NCBI RefSeq assembly: GCF_036924515.1
Contig: NZ_JAZHRR010000001.1
Span: 2,451,001 to 2,515,000, forward strand
Length of the DNA stretch: 64,000 nt
Direction: 5' to 3'
From: Bradyrhizobium sp. AZCC 1610
Lineage (GTDB): Bacteria; Pseudomonadota; Alphaproteobacteria; Rhizobiales; Xanthobacteraceae
This document shows, piece after piece, positions 44,675 to 53,941 of this stretch (position 1 is its first letter; each line of letters starts with the position of its first letter). Position numbers and translations under genes: made by a program. The notes under the pieces were generated by a model. It had not been told where the DNA came from and searched no databases. It saw only the letters and a list, made by a program, of their open reading frames with translations.

Positions 44675-45661
44675 TTGCACATTCTGATTTTGGGCGCCGC
44701 CGGCATGGTGGGCCGCAAGCTGACCGAACGGCTGCTGCGTGACGGCCGCCTTGGCAAGCACGACATCACCCGCATGACGTTGCAGGACGTGGTGGCGCCT
44801 GCCAAACCGGCCAACGCGTCGATTCCGATCGAGGTTGTGGCCTCTGATTTCGCTGACGCCGGGGCGGCGGCGCCGCTGCTCGCCGATCGGCCGGACGTGA
44901 TCTTTCATCTCGCTGCGATCGTCTCCGGCGAAGCCGAGGCCGAATTCGACAAGGGCTACCGGATCAATCTCGACGGCACGCGGTATCTGATCGATGCCAT
45001 CCGCCACGCCGGCGGCGGCTACAAGCCGCGGCTGGTGTTCACGTCTTCGATCGCGGTGTTCGGCGCGCCGTTCCCCGAAAAGATCGGTGACGAATTCTTC
45101 CATACGCCGCTGACGAGCTACGGCACGCAGAAATCGATCTGCGAACTCCTGATCAACGACTACACCCGCAAGGGCCTGCTCGACGGCATCAGCATCCGTC
45201 TGCCGACGATCTGCGTGCGGCCGGGCAAGCCGAACAAGGCCGCTTCGGGCTTTTTCTCCAACATCATCCGCGAGCCGCTGGCGGGCGAAGAGGCGGTGCT
45301 GCCGGTCTCCGAGGACGTGCGGCACTGGCACGCCTCGCCGAAATCGGCGGTGGGTTTCCTGATCCACGCCGGCACCATGGACCTCAACGCGATGGGACCG
45401 CGGCGCAATCTCAGCATGCCAGGCATGTCGGTGACCGTCGGCGAACAGATCGCAGCTCTCGATCGCGTCGCCGGCAAGAACGTCACCGCGCGCATCAAGC
45501 GCGTGCCCGATCCGACCATTATCGGCATCGTCTCTGGCTGGCCACGCGACTTCGTCACCGACCGCGCGCTCAAGCTCGGCTTCACCACCGCCGAGAAGAA
45601 GTTTGACGACATCATCCGGATTCACATCGAGGATGAGCTGGGCGGCAAGTTCGCAGGCTAA
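44675..45661 (+). CDS. denD: NAD-dependent epimerase/dehydratase family, D-erythronate dehydrogenase (DenD)-like
   Basis: A 328-residue extended SDR. The opening ILILGAAGMVGRKL is typical of DenD-type enzymes, and the catalytic YGTQK (about 149-153) is present; HWHASPKSAVGFLIHA is another recognisable block. DenD oxidises the C2 hydroxyl of D-erythronate. The usual partners for that route (OtnI, OtnK, OtnC) are absent here, so it may act on another aldonate. TTG at 44675 has AAGGAGAC upstream. Same operon as the importer. Confidence 0.83.
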   Translation: MHILILGAAGMVGRKLTERLLRDGRLGKHDITRMTLQDVVAPAKPANASIPIEVVASDFADAGAAAPLLADRPDVIFHLAAIVSGEAEAEFDKGYRINLDGTRYLIDAIRHAGGGYKPRLVFTSSIAVFGAPFPEKIGDEFFHTPLTSYGTQKSICELLINDYTRKGLLDGISIRLPTICVRPGKPNKAASGFFSNIIREPLAGEEAVLPVSEDVRHWHASPKSAVGFLIHAGTMDLNAMGPRRNLSMPGMSVTVGEQIAALDRVAGKNVTARIKRVPDPTIIGIVSGWPRDFVTDRALKLGFTTAEKKFDDIIRIHIEDELGGKFAG

Positions 45662-45694
45662 CGTGACTTCACGTTTCTTGACGCGGATGCGGTC

Positions 45695-46642
45695 ATGACC
45701 AGGGTAGCCTGCATCGGCGAATGTATGATCGAACTGAAGCAGGCCCAAGAGACTGAGGCCGGCCTGTTTTCGCGCGGCTATGGCGGCGACACGCTCAATA
45801 CCGCCGTCTATCTCGCCCGGCTCGGCGTCGGCGCCGACTATGTCACCGCGCTCGGCGACGATCCCCTCAGCGATGAGATGATCGCCGGCTGGGCAGCGGA
45901 GGAGGTCGGGACGAGCCACGTGGTGCGGCTGCCGGGCAAGCTTCCGGGCCTCTACATGATCCAGACCGACGACAAGGGCGAGCGCCGGTTCTTTCACTGG
46001 CGCGACAGCGCGGCGGCGCGCAGCCTGATGGATCTGCCGGAGACACCGGATATCCTCAATTCGCTCGCTGGCTATGATGTGGTCTATCTCTCGGCGATCA
46101 CGCTCTCACTGTATGGCGCGGAGGGAAGGGCGCGGCTGTTCGCGGCCCTCAAACGCGCGCGCGAAGATGGCGCACGTTTCGCCTTCGATACCAATTTCCG
46201 CGCCCGCGGCTGGCCCGATCTCGACGTCGCCCGCGCCGTTTTTCAGGAGGCCTTCGCCACGGCCGATATCGTGCTGGCTTCTACCGAGGACTTGCTGCCG
46301 CTCTACCCCAGCGAAAGCAATGAAGACTTGCTGGCGCGGATTCCGGATGCCGAGGTGGTGCTGAAGCTTGCGGAACCGGCGAGCCTTCTTCGTCTTCAGG
46401 GCAGGCTTCATCCGATCAAGGCCGAGCCGTTGAAGACGCCCGTTGTCGATACCACGGCGGCCGGCGACAGTTTTGCTGCCGCCTATGTTGCCGCGCGCCT
46501 CTTTGGTGCGGAGCCGATCGACGCCGCGCGGGCGGGGCACCGCCTCGCCGGGGTTGTGGTATGCCATCCCGGTGCGATTATCCCGCGTGCGGCGATGCCG
46601 CCCGGCCTCTTTCCCGCGACCTCTCGCAAGGCATCCCCATGA
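45695..46642 (+). CDS. kdgK: 2-dehydro-3-deoxygluconokinase (PfkB family)
   Basis: A 315-residue ribokinase-fold sugar kinase. The N-terminal ACIGECMIEL and GGDTLNTAVYLARLG, and the catalytic anion-hole motif DTTAAGDSFAAAY (about 250-262, Asp as base) match KdgK. It phosphorylates 2-keto-3-deoxy-gluconate to KDPG. The following eda gene overlaps it by four bases, supporting this specificity. Confidence 0.9.
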   Translation: MTRVACIGECMIELKQAQETEAGLFSRGYGGDTLNTAVYLARLGVGADYVTALGDDPLSDEMIAGWAAEEVGTSHVVRLPGKLPGLYMIQTDDKGERRFFHWRDSAAARSLMDLPETPDILNSLAGYDVVYLSAITLSLYGAEGRARLFAALKRAREDGARFAFDTNFRARGWPDLDVARAVFQEAFATADIVLASTEDLLPLYPSESNEDLLARIPDAEVVLKLAEPASLLRLQGRLHPIKAEPLKTPVVDTTAAGDSFAAAYVAARLFGAEPIDAARAGHRLAGVVVCHPGAIIPRAAMPPGLFPATSRKASP

Positions 46643-47289
46643 CCGCAGCCACAAGGCAGGAACAACTCGCCGCCATCTTCAAGTCCGCCACGGTGATCCC
46701 CGTGCTCACCATCGAACGGCTGGAAGATGCGGTGCCGCTGGCTCGCGCGCTGGTTGCAGGCGGTGTACGCGTGCTGGAAGTCACCCTGCGCACGCCGGTT
46801 GCCGTCGAGGCCGCCAAGGCCATGATCGCGGAGGTGCCGGAAGCCGTGGTCGGCATCGGCACGATTTTGAACGCCGACGATCTGGCGAGGGCGAGGGCGT
46901 TCGGGGCCAAATTCGGCATCAGCCCGGGTGCGACGCCGGAGCTTTTGAAGGCTGCAGCCGCAAGCGACCTGCCGTTTGCGCCTGGGATCGCGACATCTTC
47001 CGAGCTGATGCAGGCACTGGCGGCCGGCTTCGATCTCGTGAAATTCTTTCCCGCCGAGCAGGCCGGCGGTATCAAGGCACTTCGGGCGCTGGCCGGGCCG
47101 TTTCCCAATATCAGGGTCTGCCCGACCGGCGGCATCGGCGAGGCCAATGCGGCAGCCTGGCTGGCCGAGCCGAATGTGGTGGCGGTGGGCGGTTCCTGGC
47201 TCTGCCCGGCCGCCGATATCAGGTCCGGCAACTGGGCCGGCATAACCGCCATGTGCGCGCGGGCGATGAAATCCCTGAAACCGGCGTGA
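46639..47289 (+). CDS. eda: KDPG/KHG aldolase
   Basis: A 216-residue class I aldolase. Schiff-base Lys is in FDLVKFFPAEQAGG (Lys135) and the catalytic Glu in VLEVTLRTP (Glu47). It splits KDPG into pyruvate and glyceraldehyde 3-phosphate, completing a route from the keto-deoxy acid. ATG at 46639 overlaps the kdgK TGA. The open frame continues upstream to 46561 without family sequence. Confidence 0.94.
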   Translation: MTAATRQEQLAAIFKSATVIPVLTIERLEDAVPLARALVAGGVRVLEVTLRTPVAVEAAKAMIAEVPEAVVGIGTILNADDLARARAFGAKFGISPGATPELLKAAAASDLPFAPGIATSSELMQALAAGFDLVKFFPAEQAGGIKALRALAGPFPNIRVCPTGGIGEANAAAWLAEPNVVAVGGSWLCPAADIRSGNWAGITAMCARAMKSLKPA

Positions 47290-47344
47290 AGTCTTTTTCC
47301 CGATAGGCTACAAAGGCTTCAGAACCGAAACAGGGAGAACGACC

Positions 47345-48514
47345 ATGACAGCCAGCATCGTCGGATGGGCGCACACGCCGTTCGGCAAGTTCGACGCGGA
47401 AACCGTCGAGAGCCTCGTGGTGAAGGTTGCGACCGATGCGCTGGCCGACGCTGGCATATCAGCCGAAGACGTCGACGAGATCGTGCTCGGCCATTTCAAC
47501 GCCGGCTTCTCGCCGCAGGATTTTACGGCCTCGCTGGTGCTGCAGGCCGACCCGAAACTGCGCTTCAAGCCGGCCACGCGGGTCGAGAACGCCTGCGCCA
47601 CCGGTTCGGCGGCGGTGCATCAGGGGATCCGGGCGATTGCTTCGGGCGCGGCCAAAATCGTGCTGGTGGTCGGTGTCGAGCAGATGACGCGGACGCCCTC
47701 GGCCGATATCGGGCGTTACCTCCTGAAGGCGTCCTATCTGCCTGAGGACGGCGAAACCGTCGGCGGCTTTGCCGGCGTGTTCGGCAAGATCGCGCAAAGC
47801 TATTTCCAGAAATATGGCGACCAGTCGGACGCATTGGCGATGATCGCGGCCAAGAACCACAAGAACGGCGTAGCCAACCCCTATGCGCAGCTGCGCAAGG
47901 ATTTTGGCTTTGAATTCTGCCGCGCCGAGAGCGAGAAGAACCCGTTCGTGGCCGGTCCCCTGAAGCGCACGGACTGTTCGCTGGTGTCCGACGGCGCGGC
48001 GGCGTTGGTGCTGACGGATTCGGAAACCGCGAAGACCATGGGCAAGGCGGTGAACTTCCGCGCCACCGCGCACGCACAGGATTTTCTGCCGATGTCCAAG
48101 CGCGACATCCTGCAGTTCGAAGGCTGCACGGTCGCCTGGCAGCGCGCGCTAGCGCAGGCTGGCATACAGCTCTCCGATCTTTCCTTTGTCGAAACCCATG
48201 ACTGCTTCACGGTTGCCGAGCTGATCGAATATGAGGCGATGGGCCTGACGCCGCGCGGGCAGGGCGCCCGCGCCATCAAGGAAGGCTGGACCCAGAAGGA
48301 CGGCAAGCTGCCGGTCAACCCATCCGGTGGCCTGAAGGCCAAGGGCCACCCGATCGGCGCCACCGGCGTTTCCATGCACGTGATGAGCGCAATGCAGCTC
48401 GTCGGCCAGGCGCCCGAGGGCATGCAGCTCAAGAACGCCAAGCTCGCCGGCATCTTTAATATGGGCGGTGCGGCGGTGGCGAACTACGTCTCCGTGTTGG
48501 AGCCTGCGAAGTAG
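47345..48514 (+). CDS. acetyl-CoA acetyltransferase, SCP-x/thiolase-like
   Basis: A 389-residue thiolase-superfamily protein. Nucleophilic Cys84 is in ENACATGSAA; the other active-site parts are THDCFTVAE and GHPIGATG, the SCP-x-thiolase style that lacks the second C-terminal Cys. It cleaves or forms a 3-ketoacyl-CoA. GGGAGA is upstream. It begins a run of CoA-thioester genes and is separated from eda by 55 bases. Confidence 0.9.
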   Translation: MTASIVGWAHTPFGKFDAETVESLVVKVATDALADAGISAEDVDEIVLGHFNAGFSPQDFTASLVLQADPKLRFKPATRVENACATGSAAVHQGIRAIASGAAKIVLVVGVEQMTRTPSADIGRYLLKASYLPEDGETVGGFAGVFGKIAQSYFQKYGDQSDALAMIAAKNHKNGVANPYAQLRKDFGFEFCRAESEKNPFVAGPLKRTDCSLVSDGAAALVLTDSETAKTMGKAVNFRATAHAQDFLPMSKRDILQFEGCTVAWQRALAQAGIQLSDLSFVETHDCFTVAELIEYEAMGLTPRGQGARAIKEGWTQKDGKLPVNPSGGLKAKGHPIGATGVSMHVMSAMQLVGQAPEGMQLKNAKLAGIFNMGGAAVANYVSVLEPAK

Positions 48515-48530
48515 CCGAGAAACGTGCTAC

Positions 48531-48614
48531 CGTAGGGTGGGCAAGGCGCGCTAGCGCCGTGCTCAGTGTCGCGCGATGAAGGTGGTGGGCGCGCTTCGCT
48601 TTGCCCACCCTGCG
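48531..48614. repeat. 84-base palindromic intergenic repeat
   Basis: CGTAGGGTGGGCAA (48531-48544) and TTGCCCACCCTGCG (48601-48614) are inverted with one mismatch, and the GCGC-rich middle can pair further. This is a widespread intergenic palindrome type in Bradyrhizobium-like genomes (from memory). It lies between the thiolase and slyX genes. Confidence 0.65.
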
Positions 48615-48635
48615 AAGTCATCCGGAGCGTGCATC

Positions 48636-48851
48636 ATGAGCAATGAGAGTTCGCTGTCCACGGCAGAACTGAACAGCCGGATCAGGATTCTGGAAGACAA
48701 CATCCGGCAGTTGATCGAACAGGCTGCTGCCGCCTCCGGCGAACGGAACGAAGCGCGCATCGCCGACCGCCTCAGCCAGCAGAACGAAGAGCTGGAGCGC
48801 CTGACCCGGGAACGCGACGCCAGATCGAAGAACGAGCCGTCGAGGAAATAG
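48636..48851 (+). CDS. slyX: SlyX family protein
   Basis: A 71-residue coiled-coil protein: LNSRIRILEDNIRQLIEQ and LSQQNEELERLTRERD form the two-part heptad helix of SlyX. Function is unknown. ATG at 48636 is chosen since the upstream part of the frame lies in the palindromic repeat. Confidence 0.8.
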   Translation: MSNESSLSTAELNSRIRILEDNIRQLIEQAAAASGERNEARIADRLSQQNEELERLTRERDARSKNEPSRK

Positions 48852-48975
48852 CCGCCATCGCGCGCATACGGCCATACGCTGGGCGCGCCTTGATCTTCGC
48901 AAGGGCCTGCCGTTACTTGGTCCTCACAACAATGCGAGGCCGGATGGCCAGCATAGCGGGGAGCGGGGCTGATCC

Positions 48976-50178
48976 ATGGGACCATTGGAAGGCATCAAGG
49001 TCATCGACATGACGACCGTGCTGATGGGGCCCTATGCCACCCAGATGCTCGGCGATTACGGCGCTGACGTCATCAAGGTGGAATCGTTCGATGGCGACGT
49101 GACGCGGCAGATCGGGCCGACCCGTCATCCCGGCATGGGGCCGGTGTTCCTCAACACCAACCGCAGCAAGCGCTCGATCTGCCTCGATCTGAAGAAGCCG
49201 GCCGGGCGCGAGGCCGTGCTGCGGCTGATCAAATCCGCCGACGTGCTGGTCTATAATGTGCGCCCGCAGGCGATGGCGCGGCTGAACCTCGGCTACGACG
49301 TGGTGTCGAAAATCAACCCGCGGCTGATCTATGCCGGCGTGTTCGGTTTCGGGCAGGACGGGCCCTATGCGGCGAAGCCCGCCTATGACGATCTGATTCA
49401 GGGCGCGACAGCTTTGCCGGCGCTGATGGCGCAGACCGCCGACGGCGTGCCGCGCTATGTCCCCAATGCGCTGGTCGACCGCATCGTCGGGCTCACAGCG
49501 GTGGGCGCCATCTGCGCCAGCCTCGTCGATCGCAATCGTACCGGGCGCGGCCAGCGCGTCGATATCCCGATGTTCGAAACCATGGCCGGTTTCGTGATGG
49601 GCGATCACATGGGCGGTCTCACCTATGAGCCGCCGCTCGACAAGGGCGGCTATGCGCGGCATTTGTCGCCGGACCGGCGGCCCTACAAGACCTCGGACGG
49701 CTATATCTGCGTGATCGTCTATAACGACAAGCAGTGGCAGAATTTCTTCGATGCAACCGGGCGTGACGATCTTCGCGTCCACACGAAATTTGCGACCTTC
49801 GCCGGCCGCGCCGTCAATATAGACGCGGTTTATGCCGAACTGGCGCGCATCCTCGAGACCAGGACCACCGCCGAGTGGACCGCTATCCTCGAGAAGGCCG
49901 ACGTGCCGGTTATGCCAATGCATGATCTCGAAAGCCTGCTTGGCGATCCCCACATCGTCGCGACAGATTTCTTCCCGGTCGTCGATCATCCAACCGAGGG
50001 CCGCATCCGCAACATGCGGCCTTCGGCGCGATTTTCGGAAACACCGGTCGAGACCAAGCGGCTGGCGCCGCGCCTGGGCGAGCATAGCGCGGAGATACTC
50101 CAGCAAGCCGGCTTTTCGGCGGATGAAATCGCAGCGCTGGTGCGCGATGGCGTCACCAAGGCCGCGTCAAACAAATAG
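48976..50178 (+). CDS. CaiB/BaiF family (class III) CoA-transferase
   Basis: A 400-residue CoA-transferase. The opening LEGIKVIDMTTVLMGPYATQML and GADVIKVES are family hallmarks, and the catalytic Asp is expected in YDDLIQG (about 136-142). It moves CoA between acyl groups to activate a carboxylic acid. Ten bases separate it from the acyl-CoA dehydrogenase gene, so the two should act in one pathway. Confidence 0.92.
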   Translation: MGPLEGIKVIDMTTVLMGPYATQMLGDYGADVIKVESFDGDVTRQIGPTRHPGMGPVFLNTNRSKRSICLDLKKPAGREAVLRLIKSADVLVYNVRPQAMARLNLGYDVVSKINPRLIYAGVFGFGQDGPYAAKPAYDDLIQGATALPALMAQTADGVPRYVPNALVDRIVGLTAVGAICASLVDRNRTGRGQRVDIPMFETMAGFVMGDHMGGLTYEPPLDKGGYARHLSPDRRPYKTSDGYICVIVYNDKQWQNFFDATGRDDLRVHTKFATFAGRAVNIDAVYAELARILETRTTAEWTAILEKADVPVMPMHDLESLLGDPHIVATDFFPVVDHPTEGRIRNMRPSARFSETPVETKRLAPRLGEHSAEILQQAGFSADEIAALVRDGVTKAASNK

Positions 50179-50188
50179 GACGAGATAG

Positions 50189-51355
50189 ATGGATTTTGCG
50201 CTGTCGGCCAACCAGGAATCGATCCGCGACGCGGTCGGAAAAATCTGCTCGCGTTTCGACGATGCCTATTGGCTGAAGAAAGACAAGGAGGGCGGTTACC
50301 CCGCCGACTTCCACCGCGCGCTGGCGGATGCCGGCTGGCTCGGCATCTGCATCCCCGAGGAATATGGCGGGTCGGGGCTCGGCATCACCGACGCCGCGAT
50401 CATGATGCGGACGATTTCGGAATCGGGCGCCGGAATGTCCGGCGCCTCTGCCGTGCACATGAATGTGTTCGGGCTCAATCCCGTCGTCGTGTTCGGCACC
50501 AAGGAGCAGTGCACGCGCATGCTGCCGCCGATCATCGACGGCCGCGACAAGTCCTGCTTTGCGGTGACCGAACCCAATACCGGGCTCAATACTACGCAAC
50601 TGAAAACCCGCGCAGTGCGCCAGGGCGACAAGTATGTTGTCAACGGCCAAAAGGTCTGGATTTCCACGGCACAGGTCGCCAACAAGATCTTGCTGCTGGC
50701 GCGCACCACGCCGCTGGAAGAGGTGAAGAATCCGACCCACGGGCTGAGCCTGTTTTACACCGACTTCGACAAGCAGCGCGTCACTGTGCACGAGATCGAG
50801 AAGATGGGCCGCAAGCCCGTCGACTCCAACGAGTTGTTTTTCGAGAATTTCGAGATCCCGGTCGAGGATCGTCTCGGCGAGGAAGGCCGCGGCTTCGAAT
50901 ATATCCTGCACGGCATGAATCCCGAGCGCATCCTGATTGCGGCCGAAGCGGTGGGGCTGGGCCAGATCGCGCTGTCGCGGGCGTCGGCCTATGCGAAGAA
51001 CCGCATCGTGTTCAACCGCCCCATCGGCATGAATCAGGGCATCCAGCATCCGCTGGCGAAGAACTGGATGGAACTGGAAGCCGCGTGGCTGATGGTGCTC
51101 TCGGCCGGCTGGCAATACGATCAGGGCTTGCCCTGCGGGCCCGCCGCCAATGCTGCGAAATATCTCGCCGCCGAAGCCGGCTTCCACGCCTGCGAACAGG
51201 CTGTCATGACGCATGGCGGGTTTGGATACGCCAAGGAATATCACGTCGAGCGCTATTTGCGGGAATCCCTGATCCCGCGGATTGCGCCGATCAGCCCGCA
51301 GCTCATTCTCAGCTTCATTGCCGAGAAGGTGCTGGGTCTGCCGAAGTCGTACTGA
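50189..51355 (+). CDS. acyl-CoA dehydrogenase
   Basis: A 388-residue FAD enzyme. CFAVTEPNTGLNT and WISTAQVANKIL are the FAD/substrate contacts of this family and GGFGYAKEYHVERYLRE (about 348-364) carries the catalytic Glu. It introduces a 2,3 double bond in an acyl-CoA. AGGA is seven bases upstream of the ATG. Confidence 0.93.
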   Translation: MDFALSANQESIRDAVGKICSRFDDAYWLKKDKEGGYPADFHRALADAGWLGICIPEEYGGSGLGITDAAIMMRTISESGAGMSGASAVHMNVFGLNPVVVFGTKEQCTRMLPPIIDGRDKSCFAVTEPNTGLNTTQLKTRAVRQGDKYVVNGQKVWISTAQVANKILLLARTTPLEEVKNPTHGLSLFYTDFDKQRVTVHEIEKMGRKPVDSNELFFENFEIPVEDRLGEEGRGFEYILHGMNPERILIAAEAVGLGQIALSRASAYAKNRIVFNRPIGMNQGIQHPLAKNWMELEAAWLMVLSAGWQYDQGLPCGPAANAAKYLAAEAGFHACEQAVMTHGGFGYAKEYHVERYLRESLIPRIAPISPQLILSFIAEKVLGLPKSY

Positions 51356-51370
51356 AAAGTCGAGACGAGT

Positions 51371-52510
51371 ATGAGCTTCATCACCGGCGTCGGGCTCACG
51401 TCCTACGGCAAGCACGAAGGTTCGTCCTCGCTCGATCTCATGAGCAAGGCGGCCGAGCTCGCCATTGCCGATGCCGGGCTGAAGCGGTCCGAGATCGACG
51501 GCATTCTTTGCGGCTACAGCACGGTGTCGCCGCACATCATGCTGGCGACCGTGTTCGCCGAGCATTTCGGCATTCAACCATCCTATGCGCATGCGGTGCA
51601 GGTCGGCGGGGCCACAGGTCTCGCCATGACCATGCTGGCGCATCACCTGGTCGACGCCGGGGTGGCGAAGCATGTGCTTGTTGTCGGCGGCGAAAACCGT
51701 CTCACCGGGCAGAGCCGCGACGCCTCGATCCAGGCGCTGGCGCAGGTCGGTCACCCCGATTACGAGGTGACCTTGGGGCCGACGATCCCCGCCTATTACG
51801 GCCTCGTCGCGTCGCGCTACATGCACGAATACGGCGTCACCCAGGAAGACCTCGCCGAATTCGCGGTGCTGATGCGCGCCCATGCCGTGACCCATCCCGG
51901 CGCGCAGTTTCACGATCCGATCACCGTCGCCGACGTGATGGCCTCAAAACCGGTGGCGATGCCGCTGAAGCTCCTGGATTGCTGCCCGGTGTCCGACGGC
52001 GGCGCAGCGTTCGTGCTCAGCCGCGAGCCAACCTCCGCGACCGGCATTCGCGTGCGCGGCGCTGCGCAGGCGCATACCCATCAGCATGTCACGGCGGCGC
52101 CGGGCTTGAGCGAACTTGGCGCCGAGATTGCGGTTGCCAAGGCAAAGGCCGCATCCGGCCTTGCGATATCGGATGTGCGTTATGCCGCAGTCTATGACAG
52201 CTTCACCATTACGCTGGCGATGCTGCTGGAAGACCTCGGCCTAGCCGGGCGCGGCGAGGCGGCGGCGCGGGTGCGGGCAGGGCATTTTGGCCGCGACGGC
52301 GCCATGCCGCTCAACACCCATGGCGGGCTCCTAAGCTATGGCCATTGCGGCGTCGGCGGTGCGATGGCGCATCTGGTCGAGACGCATTTGCAGATGACGG
52401 AGCGCGCCGGCGCCCGGCAGGTCCGTGACGCCTCGGTCGCGCTGCTGCACGGTGACGGCGGCGTGCTTTCGTCGCACGTCAGCATGTTTCTTCTGGAACG
52501 GGTGCGATGA
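51371..52510 (+). CDS. thiolase-superfamily protein lacking the nucleophilic Cys (Ltp2-like)
   Basis: A 379-residue thiolase-fold protein. Where thiolases have ENACATG it reads QVGGATG (Gly at about 80), and HDCF is YDSF, so thiolytic cleavage is not expected. Proteins of this type that pair with a DUF35 partner, such as Ltp2 with ChsH2 in steroid degradation, act as retro-aldolases. The next gene is a DUF35 protein overlapping by four bases, which fits this arrangement. Substrate unknown. Confidence 0.85.
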   Translation: MSFITGVGLTSYGKHEGSSSLDLMSKAAELAIADAGLKRSEIDGILCGYSTVSPHIMLATVFAEHFGIQPSYAHAVQVGGATGLAMTMLAHHLVDAGVAKHVLVVGGENRLTGQSRDASIQALAQVGHPDYEVTLGPTIPAYYGLVASRYMHEYGVTQEDLAEFAVLMRAHAVTHPGAQFHDPITVADVMASKPVAMPLKLLDCCPVSDGGAAFVLSREPTSATGIRVRGAAQAHTHQHVTAAPGLSELGAEIAVAKAKAASGLAISDVRYAAVYDSFTITLAMLLEDLGLAGRGEAAARVRAGHFGRDGAMPLNTHGGLLSYGHCGVGGAMAHLVETHLQMTERAGARQVRDASVALLHGDGGVLSSHVSMFLLERVR

Positions 52511-52866
52511 CCGACAAACTCGCCGACTGGACCAAGGGCGCCGAGACCATCGTCTATCAATCCTGCACGGCTTGCGGGAACGTGCAGTATTTCCACCGCA
52601 GCTTCTGCGCCGTCTGCGGTGCGCCGGATCCGGTGGAAAAGCGCGCCAGCGGGGTTGCGACGGTCTATGCGGCGTCGCTGGTATGCCGCGCCGCGACGCC
52701 GGAGACACGCGCGCATGTTCCCTACAATATCGTGCTGGTAGATGCGGCCGAGGGCTTTCGCATGATGGCCCATGGTGACAACGATCTGGCGATCGGTGAC
52801 TCTGTGACCGTGAGCTATCGGCCGTTTGCGGGAATGCTGGTCCCGTATTTCGAGAAAACGAAGTGA
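52507..52866 (+). CDS. Zn-ribbon/OB-fold DUF35 protein, partner of the thiolase homologue
   Basis: A 119-residue protein with a rubredoxin-like zinc ribbon (Cys20, Cys23, Cys34, Cys37 in CTAC and CAVC) followed by an OB-fold (VATVYAASLVCR, YNIVLVDAAEGFRMMAH). Members bind CoA substrates together with thiolase-fold partners. ATG at 52507 overlaps the thiolase-homologue stop, so the two are translated together and probably form a complex. Confidence 0.9.
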   Translation: MTDKLADWTKGAETIVYQSCTACGNVQYFHRSFCAVCGAPDPVEKRASGVATVYAASLVCRAATPETRAHVPYNIVLVDAAEGFRMMAHGDNDLAIGDSVTVSYRPFAGMLVPYFEKTK

Positions 52867-52950
52867 GCTTCAGGCAAAATGCTCACGCTACGAAGCAACC
52901 CAGAATTACGCGGAACAGGTGAAAATCTGAGTGCTTCGACGCGTCAACAT

Positions 52951-53052
52951 TCAGTGCCAGTAGAACACAACGCCGGCGATGACGAGCATCGCTGTTACCG
53001 CCAGCGTCTGCGCAAGCGCTTCCGAGGCCGCCTTCCTGGTGGCTTCCTTCAT
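52951..53052 (-). CDS. 33-residue single-pass membrane peptide
   Basis: The reading frame encodes a charged N-terminal part (MKEATRKAASEALAQ) and a hydrophobic helix (TLAVTAMLVIAGVVFYW), ending His-stop. GGGAG lies seven bases before the ATG (minus-strand reading), so translation is plausible. It is too short for usual gene calls and stands in a 525-base gap between the DUF35 and CMD genes. No function is known. Confidence 0.55.
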   Translation of the reverse strand: MKEATRKAASEALAQTLAVTAMLVIAGVVFYWH

Positions 53053-53391
53053 GCCTAACTCCCTAGACTTGGGCATGAGTCATCCTTGCCCGTGAAGGCC
53101 TGATGAACTCAGTTTGGTTTTACTCGGAACACCCCGCGACGAGTATTCGCTCCTTTGAGTCCCCACTCAGCGAATATCGACAGTGTCAGAATCGACCAGC
53201 AATGAGGCGGCAATTTGGCTCGCTCGCAGCCGGTTTGTGCACGAGAGAGGGAGTTTTTTGGCGCGGGTCTAACCGCCTGGACGCAGGCCAGGACCTGTGG
53301 CGGCGTCGTTTCGACGGTTGATCGGCTTCCTGCTGCGGTGCATGATCCCGCTGTCAACAAATCAGAAAATCCGCAAAACCCAAGGTGATGT

Positions 53392-53919
53392 ATGGCCCGC
53401 GTCGACTATAGCGATCCCGCCAAGCACAACGAGCGCACCCGCGAATTGCTGGGCAAAAACCGCAATGCCAACATCTTTCGCATGATGGCGCATTCGCCGA
53501 GCTACCTCGAACAATACTGCCGGCTGGGCGGGGCTATCAGGCACAAGGGTGAACTCGACCCGATCGTGCGCGAACTCGCCATCACCCGCACGGGCATCCT
53601 GTGCGAGGCGCCCTATGAAATCGTCGCCCACAAGCGTATCGGCAAGAACGTGGGCGTCACCGACGAGCAGAACGAGGCGCTGGAAGACTGGCAGTCGGCG
53701 ACCTGTTTCAACGAGGTACAGCGCGCCGCGCTCGCCTTTACCGATGAAATCGTCAAGCGCAACAAGCCAACGGACGCGACCTTCAACGCCATCGCAGCGA
53801 AATTGACCCCCGCCGCGCTTGTCGAACTACAGCTTTCGGTCGGCTTCTACATCATGACGTCGAAGTTCCTGGAAACGTTTGCCATCGATCTGCAGCCGGT
53901 GACGGAAGTGGTGGGCTGA
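53392..53919 (+). CDS. carboxymuconolactone decarboxylase (CMD) family protein
   Basis: A 175-residue all-helical protein of the CMD/AhpD-like family. The core ELAITRTGILCEAPYEIVAHKRIG (about 59-83) has the Cys and His of the family, but only one Cys of the AhpD CxxC pair, so it resembles CMD rather than peroxidase AhpD. Substrate unknown. AAGGTGA precedes the ATG. It converges on the Hsp70-like gene. Confidence 0.87.
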   Translation: MARVDYSDPAKHNERTRELLGKNRNANIFRMMAHSPSYLEQYCRLGGAIRHKGELDPIVRELAITRTGILCEAPYEIVAHKRIGKNVGVTDEQNEALEDWQSATCFNEVQRAALAFTDEIVKRNKPTDATFNAIAAKLTPAALVELQLSVGFYIMTSKFLETFAIDLQPVTEVVG

Positions 53920-53941
53920 CAGTGTTCCGCGAGCGGTGATC

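Noticed and set aside
50153..51913. 586-codon open frame on the minus strand
   Set aside because: Antisense to the acyl-CoA dehydrogenase and thiolase-homologue genes; no motifs.
53103..53321. 72-codon open frame on the + strand in the gap before the CMD gene
   Set aside because: Poor start context, no hydrophobic or domain pattern, composition unlike neighbours.
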